Shown: one piece after another, positions 57,413 to 64,000 of the stretch | Position numbering within the stretch: the first letter of the stretch is position 1 | Layout of the letters: each line of letters starts with the position of its first letter | DNA from: Propionivibrio dicarboxylicus | GTDB taxonomy: Bacteria; Pseudomonadota; Gammaproteobacteria; Burkholderiales; Rhodocyclaceae | NCBI GenBank assembly: GCA_945902805.1 | Contig: CAMDMZ010000007.1 | Span: 1-64,000, forward strand | Direction of reading: 5' to 3' | DNA length: 64,000 bases | Program-made: the position numbers and the translations under genes | The notes under the pieces: generated by a model | Seen by the model: the letters and a program-made list of their open reading frames with translations, nothing else | Databases searched by the model: none | What the model was told of the DNA's origin: nothing

Positions 57413-58199
57413 CCCCATTCAGCAGACTGCCGAGCAGACCACCCTGCTCGCCGCCGGACCCGCCACCGCCCTTGCTCATCGGCGCCGCCGCAAAAATACG
57501 CGAGGCCAGGCGGGCGAAGGGCAAGGACTGCAACCAGATCGTGCCGGGGCCGCGCAAGACGGCAAAGAACAGTCCCTCGCCACCAAACAGCGCCGTTTTG
57601 ACACCGCCAACGAACTGGATGTCGAAATCAACGCCCGGCGTGTAGGCCACCACGCAACCGGTATCGACGCGCAGCACCTCGCCGGGTGCCAGATTGCGTT
57701 CGATCACTGTACCGCCGGAATGAGCGAAGGCCATGCCGTCACCTTCCAGCTTCTGCATGATGAAGCCCTCGCCGCCAAAAAAGCCCGTACCCAGCTTGCG
57801 CTGGAAGGCAATACCGAGCGAAACCCCCTTGGCCGCACAGAGAAAGGCATCCTTCTGGCAGATCATCGTGCCGCCATACTTGGTTAGGTCGAAGGGAATG
57901 ATCTTGCCCGTATACGGCGCGGCAAACGCCACCCGCTTCTTGCCTTGTCCTTTGTGCGTATAGATGGTGGTGAACAAGGATTCGCCGGTCACCAGGCGCT
58001 TGCCCGCACCCAAGAGCTTGCCGAACAGACCGCCCTGCTGCGGTGAGCCGTCACCAAACACGGTGGTCATTTCGATGCCATCTTCCATGTACATCATGCT
58101 GCCGGCTTCGCCGATTGCCGCCTCGCCGGGGTCGAGCTCGATTTCAACAAACTGCATATCATCGCCGTGCAGGAAATAATCGATTACGTCCATTGCCAT
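57405..58199 (-). CDS. AIM24-like / TIGR00266 family protein
   Basis: 264 residues from ATG 58199 ([20 protein letters not shown]). Repeated glycine-rich beta structure ([52 protein letters not shown]) as in the AIM24 family. Gly-rich C-terminus [14 protein letters not shown]. Molecular function unknown. Upstream partner of the M48 peptidase gene and divergent from tex. Confidence 0.9.
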   Translation of the reverse strand: MAMDVIDYFLHGDDMQFVEIELDPGEAAIGEAGSMMYMEDGIEMTTVFGDGSPQQGGLFGKLLGAGKRLVTGESLFTTIYTHKGQGKKRVAFAAPYTGKIIPFDLTKYGGTMICQKDAFLCAAKGVSLGIAFQRKLGTGFFGGEGFIMQKLEGDGMAFAHSGGTVIERNLAPGEVLRVDTGCVVAYTPGVDFDIQFVGGVKTALFGGEGLFFAVLRGPGTIWLQSLPFARLASRIFAAAPMSKGGGGSGGEQGGLLGSLLNGDD

Positions 58200-58327
58200 G
58201 ATCGTCTGCTCCTTGGGGTTGGAATGCCTGCAGAATACCGCAAGCCGATCACAGATTTGTTGATTGCCATCACCCGCGCCTTGCGGCATAGTGCGCGCCC
58301 GTTTCGTTTTCACCCGACCCACACCCC

Positions 58328-60679
58328 ATGCTGCCCTCCATTGAACAACGCATCGCCAACGAACTCGGTGTTCGCCCCGCCCAGGTCAAATCTGCCGTGC
58401 AACTGCTGGACGAAGGCGCCACGGTGCCTTTCATCGCCCGCTACCGGAAAGAAGTCACCGATAACCTCGACGACACCCAATTGCGCAATCTGGAGGAGCG
58501 TCTGGGCTACCTGCGCGAATTGGAAGAACGCCGCTCGGCGATCCTGACCTCGATCGAAGAACAGGGGAAATTGACACCGGAACTGCGTGCCGACGTCGAA
58601 AACGCCGAGACCAAACAACGCCTCGAAGACCTGTACCTGCCCTACAAACAAAAACGTCGCACCAAGGCGCAGATCGCGCGCGAAGCGGGACTGGAGCCGC
58701 TGGCCGACGCCCTGTATGATGACCCAACGCTCAGCCCGGAAACTGAGGCCGCCAAGTTCGTCAATCCGGAACAAGAGCCGCCGGAAAAACATGTGCCCGA
58801 CGTCAAGGCCGCACTCGACGGCGCCCGTCAGATCCTGATGGAGCGCTTCGCAGAAAACGCCGCCTTGCTGGAAAAGCTGCGCAACTATCTCAACGAACAC
58901 GTCTTCATCGCCTCCAGCGTCGTTGCCGGCAAGGAAGAGGCTGGCGCCAAGTTCCGTGACTGGTTCGATTTCCGCGAGCCGCTCAAGGCGGTGCCGTCAC
59001 ACCGCGCGCTGGCCATGTTCCGTGGCCGCAATGAGGACATGCTGCGGGTCAGCTTGAAAACCGAGCAGGAACTACGTGACCCGCCCGAATCTTCGCCCTG
59101 CGTGGCGATGGTGGCCAACCATTTCGGCATCAAGGACCAAGGCCGTCCCGCCGACAAATGGCTGACCGAAACCGCACGCTGGACCTGGCTGGTGAAACTC
59201 TCGCTGCACTTGGAAACCGAGTTGATGGGAAGTTTGCGCGAACGTGCCGAAGAAGAAGCGATCCGCGTTTTCGCCCGCAACCTGCACGATCTGCTGCTTG
59301 CCGCCCCGGCCGGGCCGAAGACGGTGATCGGGCTCGACCCTGGCATTCGCACCGGCGTCAAGGTTGCGGTGGTCGATGCCACCGGCAAACTGCTGGAAAC
59401 CAGCACCATCTATCCGCACGAGCCACGCCGCGACTGGGAAGGCAGCCTGCACACCTTGCAGCTGCTGGCCAAGCGCCACGGCGCCGCGCTGATCGCCATC
59501 GGCAACGGTACCGCCAGCCGCGAAACCGACAAGCTCGCCGCCGACCTGATCGCACGCCTGCCCGAACTCAAGCTGAGCAAGATCGTGGTCTCGGAAGCCG
59601 GGGCTTCGGTGTATTCGGCCTCGGAACTCGCTGCACGCGAATTTCCCGAGCTGGATGTCTCGCTACGTGGCGCCGTATCCATCGCCCGCCGCCTGCAGGA
59701 CCCGCTGGCGGAACTGGTCAAGATCGACCCCAAGAGCATTGGCGTCGGCCAGTACCAGCACGATCTCAACCAGGGCAAGCTGGCACGGCAACTCGATACC
59801 GTGGTCGAGGACTGCGTGAATTCTGTCGGCGTCGATGTGAATACCGCCTCGGTCGCGCTACTGACGCGTATCTCCGGCCTCAACGGCACCTTGGCCGCGA
59901 ATATCGTCAGCTACCGCGACGCCCATGGTGCCTTCACGTCGCGCGCCCAGCTCAAGGAAGTACCGCGCCTAGGCGAGAAGACCTTCGAACAGGCGGCCGG
60001 ATTTCTGCGTGTGAACGGCAGCGAAAATCCCTTGGACGCTTCCGCCGTACATCCGGAAGCCTACCCGGTGGTCGAGCGCATCCTGGCCGATATCAAGAAA
60101 AGCGTGAAGGAAATCATCGGCGACAGCCGCACCGTGCGCGCGCTCAAAGCCGAGAAATACACCGACGAACGCTTCGGCTTGCCGACCGTGCAGGACATTC
60201 TCAAGGAACTCGAAAAGCCTGGCCGCGATCCCCGCCCCGAGTTCAAGACCGCCTCATTCCGCGACGGCATTGAGGAGTTGCGCGATCTCCAACCCGGCAT
60301 GCAACTCGAAGGTGTCATCACCAACGTGACCAACTTCGGCGCCTTCGTCGATATCGGCGTGCATCAGGATGGCCTGGTACATATTTCTGCGCTGTCGAAT
60401 ACCTTCGTCAAGGATCCGCATTCGGTGGTCAAGGCCGGCGACGTGGTGAAAGTCAAAGTGCTCGAAGTCGATATTTCGCGCAAGCGCATCGCGCTGACCA
60501 TGCGCCTGAGTGACGAAATCGAACGCAAGCCACAGCGTGACCAAGCACAAAAAGTCGGTTCTGGCGGGACGGCGCCACGCGGTGCCCCCACCTCGTCTGG
60601 CAGAGCAGAGCGTCGCCCCGAGCCTGCTGCGGCCGGCGCTGGCGCCATGGCTGCCGCCTTTGCGAAGCTGAAACGCTAA
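58328..60679 (+). CDS. tex: Tex family RNA-binding protein
   Basis: 783 residues, normal length. N-terminal Tex helices ([17 protein letters not shown]), RNase H-like YqgF domain ([19 protein letters not shown]), helix-hairpin-helix modules ([20 protein letters not shown]) and an S1 RNA-binding domain at the end ([20 protein letters not shown]). Acts in transcription and RNA metabolism. The C-terminal tail contains [11 protein letters not shown] from an interspersed repeat copy. The TAA stop forms the first base of a MITE-like inverted repeat. Confidence 0.95.
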   Translation: MLPSIEQRIANELGVRPAQVKSAVQLLDEGATVPFIARYRKEVTDNLDDTQLRNLEERLGYLRELEERRSAILTSIEEQGKLTPELRADVENAETKQRLEDLYLPYKQKRRTKAQIAREAGLEPLADALYDDPTLSPETEAAKFVNPEQEPPEKHVPDVKAALDGARQILMERFAENAALLEKLRNYLNEHVFIASSVVAGKEEAGAKFRDWFDFREPLKAVPSHRALAMFRGRNEDMLRVSLKTEQELRDPPESSPCVAMVANHFGIKDQGRPADKWLTETARWTWLVKLSLHLETELMGSLRERAEEEAIRVFARNLHDLLLAAPAGPKTVIGLDPGIRTGVKVAVVDATGKLLETSTIYPHEPRRDWEGSLHTLQLLAKRHGAALIAIGNGTASRETDKLAADLIARLPELKLSKIVVSEAGASVYSASELAAREFPELDVSLRGAVSIARRLQDPLAELVKIDPKSIGVGQYQHDLNQGKLARQLDTVVEDCVNSVGVDVNTASVALLTRISGLNGTLAANIVSYRDAHGAFTSRAQLKEVPRLGEKTFEQAAGFLRVNGSENPLDASAVHPEAYPVVERILADIKKSVKEIIGDSRTVRALKAEKYTDERFGLPTVQDILKELEKPGRDPRPEFKTASFRDGIEELRDLQPGMQLEGVITNVTNFGAFVDIGVHQDGLVHISALSNTFVKDPHSVVKAGDVVKVKVLEVDISRKRIALTMRLSDEIERKPQRDQAQKVGSGGTAPRGAPTSSGRAERRPEPAAAGAGAMAAAFAKLKR
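60549..60573 (-). repeat. Interspersed repeat, copy 16 (in the tex tail)
   Basis: One change from the main form (AGAACC for AGCACC). Opposite orientation to tex; read as KVGSGGTA in the disordered C-terminal tail. Confidence 0.85.
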
Positions 60680-60822
60680 GAACGTGTTTTGAAAGTGTAG
60701 CGAGCAGGCCGAAGAGCAAGGCGCACGGAGCACAGGAACCGGAATGTACTTGAGTACATGAGGATTCCGAGCACCGCGCAACGCCGCTATTCGGCCGCGC
60801 AGTAACTTTCAAAACACGTTCT
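60679..60822. mobile_element. MITE-like 144-bp inverted-repeat element
   Basis: Perfect 18-bp terminal inverted repeats, AGAACGTGTTTTGAAAGT (60679-60696) and its reverse complement (60805-60822). The interior also pairs (GCAGGCCGAA with TTCGGCCGCG, GGAACCGGAA with GGATTCCG), with a central palindrome ATGTACT-TG-AGTACAT. It fills almost the whole gap between the convergent tex and hflX genes, encodes nothing and should fold into a long hairpin. Looks like a non-autonomous mobile element or a REP-type unit. Confidence 0.8.
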
Positions 60823-60832
60823 AAGGCGGCAA

Positions 60833-62152
<1,320 letters not shown>

Positions 62153-62456
62153 TCGGGATAGATTCTCTTAAGTGATGAGGTGAGATAGTACCCGTCAATG
62201 AACTGGTCGCCCGTCGCTGATTCGGATCAATTTCAAGTGCCTATCGATAATTGTCCAGGACATGATCGACTAAGCCTTATCAATGAATCACCATCAAACG
62301 TACCGCCGTCTCGCCACAGCCGACTTTTGAACAGCGTCACTGATAGATGAAAACAAGCCGCAATAACACAACAACGCAGCTACGTTCGGTGGCTCAGATG
62401 GTGCCAAACCAAGTTTACGTTATCCTTTCCACCATTCACGCTAACGTCCAAGACAA
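62153..62456. other. Intergenic region between hflX and the lipocalin gene
   Basis: About 300 bases serving two divergent genes. It holds an inverted repeat TGTCC-A-GGACA (62252-62262) and a diverged interspersed repeat copy (62306-62329). No coding or RNA gene was recognised. Confidence 0.55.
62306..62329 (+). repeat. Interspersed repeat, diverged copy 17
   Basis: Starts exactly like the main form (GCCGTCTCGCCA) but has CAGCC for GCACC before GACTTTT. Intergenic. Confidence 0.65.
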
Positions 62457-63020
62457 ATGAAACTTAAAAGCCAATCTTTCCGACTGTTCACAGTGATCGT
62501 GCTCACCGCCTTGTTAAGCGCCTGCGCTCTCGGTCCGCCAGAAGGCATTGCCTCGGTGCGTGGCTTCGATCTCAACCGTTACGGTGGCGTGTGGTTTGAA
62601 ATTGCGCGCCTCGATCACCGCTTCGAGCGCGGCATGAGCGATGTCAGTGCTACCTATCGGGCGCAAGATGATGGCAGTATCGAGGTGGTCAATCGCGGCT
62701 TTGATCCGGCCAAGGGAGGTTGGCGCGAAGCCATCGGCAACGCGCATTTCATTGGCGACCCGAGCCACGGTTCGCTCAAGGTTTCTTTCTTCGGTCCGTT
62801 TTACGGCGGCTACCACATCGTCGCGCTCGATCCCGACTACCGCTGGAGTCTGGTACTCGGCCCCGACCGTAGCTATGCCTGGATTTTGGCGCGCGACAAA
62901 ACATTAGCGCCGGCAGTGCGCGCCCAAATCGAGCAAAAAGCGGCGGCGGCGGGAATCGACACGGCGGCGTTAATCTGGGTTCCGCATACTCGTCACGACC
63001 CCGGTCACGGCAAAAGCTGA
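62457..63020 (+). CDS. Outer membrane lipoprotein lipocalin (Blc-like)
   Basis: 187 residues. Lipoprotein signal with lipobox LLSAC near residue 22. Lipocalin motifs: LNRYGGVWFEIARLDHRFER (GxW motif), MSDVSATYRAQDDGSIEVVN and the DPDYRWSLVLGPDRSYAWIL stretch, as in bacterial Blc. Binds lipids at the inner face of the outer membrane. C-terminus carries His residues (HTRHDPGHGKS). Confidence 0.93.
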   Translation: MKLKSQSFRLFTVIVLTALLSACALGPPEGIASVRGFDLNRYGGVWFEIARLDHRFERGMSDVSATYRAQDDGSIEVVNRGFDPAKGGWREAIGNAHFIGDPSHGSLKVSFFGPFYGGYHIVALDPDYRWSLVLGPDRSYAWILARDKTLAPAVRAQIEQKAAAAGIDTAALIWVPHTRHDPGHGKS

Positions 63021-63169
63021 GAGGCGTCCACGGCACGGTGGCGCCGGCGCGGAGCCACCGCAACATAACACCTGAAACCTGAGCGGCCGAGCAGGACATC
63101 GGGTGTCAAATAGTGGAAAATGAATTCAGGCCGTTATCGCGACGTCGCCAATCCGAATACGGAGAACGC

Positions 63170-63802
63170 ATGAAGATCATTGGACAGTTTACCGAAGACG
63201 CCCAGCGTGTTTCCTTGTCCGTCAACGGTCAGGAATACACCGCCATCTGGGAAGACGACCCCGGTTTTGTCGATCTTCCCGGCCTAACGGAAATCAAGGC
63301 ACGCATCGACGCAACAGACGACTCAACCGATGGTCCGGTGTTGATCATGCGCTGGCTGATCGCCGACATCACCATCGCAGGCGGCAAGCAGGGCGTGCTG
63401 GAAGCGCTGGAATCGTTCTCCCACGAGGGCAGTGATTGGGCGGAATGCATGCGCATGAATCGCGACAATTGCCCGCCGTCGGTCATGCGGGCCGGCGCCA
63501 TCGCTCTGCTGTCGTTGATTGCCTCACCACCGGCTGCGCAAGGCCAGGGCCTGGGTACGCCGCTGGCACGGGCCTTTGCCGAAACCGTGTTGGCGGCGCG
63601 CGGCGTGCGTTCGTTCTGGATCAAGCCGGTGCCCCTCGTCGAACACCCGGCCACAGGGTTTTTCAAACCCGAACACGATGTTGATTCTGTTGCTTTTTCC
63701 GAGGCGAGCGAACGCCTCGAACTGCATTACGAACGTAGCCTGGATGCCGAATGGACCTGCCCGGATTACCTGCGGGTGGATCTGGTGCCGGCGCTACTGT
63801 AG
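63170..63802 (+). CDS. Conserved-looking protein of unknown function
   Basis: 210 residues from ATG 63170 (MKIIGQFTEDAQRVSLSVNG), preceded by CGGAGAA; the upstream in-frame start at 63113 gives a tail rich in Arg and Ser. No signal peptide or transmembrane helix. I do not recognise the family. The middle has a hydrophobic helix (AGAIALLSLIASPPAA). Convergent with the partial gene at the right edge. Confidence 0.7.
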   Translation: MKIIGQFTEDAQRVSLSVNGQEYTAIWEDDPGFVDLPGLTEIKARIDATDDSTDGPVLIMRWLIADITIAGGKQGVLEALESFSHEGSDWAECMRMNRDNCPPSVMRAGAIALLSLIASPPAAQGQGLGTPLARAFAETVLAARGVRSFWIKPVPLVEHPATGFFKPEHDVDSVAFSEASERLELHYERSLDAEWTCPDYLRVDLVPALL

Positions 63803-64000
63803 GGCGGACGGTTCCGAAGACGATTCCGCCTCCAGTGCCTGCCAAAGGCACTTGCCTTTGCTTTCCTTGGCGATTTCCGTCAGCACGCGTTGATGATCGA
63901 CAAGCTCGTCCGCACTGGCGCGCTGGACGCGTAATGGCGGCCGCACCTCGTTGCCGCGACGCATGCTCACCGGCGGCGCATCGAAATCCATTTCCAGCGA
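63794..64000 (-). CDS. C-terminal part of a minus-strand gene, probably DNA polymerase III epsilon (dnaQ)
   Basis: The frame enters from the right edge and ends at 63794 (68 residues visible). The tail PPLRVQRASADELVDHQRVL followed by EIAKESKGKCLWQAL resembles the C-terminal end of betaproteobacterial DnaQ, the proofreading exonuclease of the replicative polymerase, where a KGKCLW-type end is common. The catalytic domain lies outside the window. Assignment is by resemblance of the tail only. Confidence 0.5.
   Translation of the reverse strand, partial: SLEMDFDAPPVSMRRGNEVRPPLRVQRASADELVDHQRVLTEIAKESKGKCLWQALEAESSSEPSALQ

Overview
The window looks like a chromosomal segment of a betaproteobacterium, most likely Rhodocyclales (inference). 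The reasons are gene order (nadB divergent from rpoE-rseA-rseB-rseC-mucD, then ygfX and fabF; yceD-rpmF-plsX-fabH-fabD-fabG-acpP-fabF), a DUF2863 gene, an orphan FimV-like protein and fairly high GC. No tRNA, rRNA, CRISPR array or IS transposase was seen. Most of the window is dense housekeeping sequence.

Layout. 1-6573: a broken type I restriction-modification locus on the minus strand (hsdR with a frameshift, a KilA-N gene, and an hsdM-hsdS fusion with an in-frame TGA). It is flanked on both sides by the same 18-bp palindrome and the same short interspersed repeat. 6628-13178: a heavy-metal RND efflux operon (outer membrane factor, small membrane protein, adaptor, pump, secreted accessory protein). 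13240-14960: ratA-rnfH, smpB and a small secreted protein. 15063-18363: OmpR/EnvZ-type two-component pair, truncated haemoglobin, DUF1684. 18378-24257: envelope-stress sigma factor operon, nadB, ygfX. 24713-30836: fatty acid and phospholipid synthesis cluster with rpmF. 30887-40583: maf, an RsmI-like methyltransferase, azlCD, DUF2863, fimV-like, dadA, msrB, yciB, YciI, BolA, a PpiC-type isomerase. 40676-45554: purL and a thioredoxin-TPR co-chaperone.

45551-54932 is the most unusual stretch. A membrane sensor kinase diverges from a TolB/TPR protein. That is followed by a type IV pilin-like protein whose long cysteine-rich C-terminus ends in a module resembling a Ly6/uPAR three-finger domain, then a membrane protein with four short cytoplasmic repeats, a GspE/PilB ATPase fused to a degenerate receiver domain, and a protein made of two receiver domains. 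No pilus platform gene (PilC/GspF) is present. I read this as a candidate phospho-signalling-controlled pilus-like or secretion system. 55061-64000 carries an adenylate-kinase-like protein, an M48 peptidase, an AIM24-like protein, tex, a 144-bp MITE-like element, hflX, a lipocalin, an unknown protein and the tail of a probable dnaQ.

Across the whole window a 25-bp repeat (core GCCGTCYCGCCAGCACCGAC plus a T run) occurs about 17 times in both orientations, twelve of them inside genes, where it usually encodes VGAG-x-TA or V-x-PAPTF. It is the strongest signal not explained by gene annotation.
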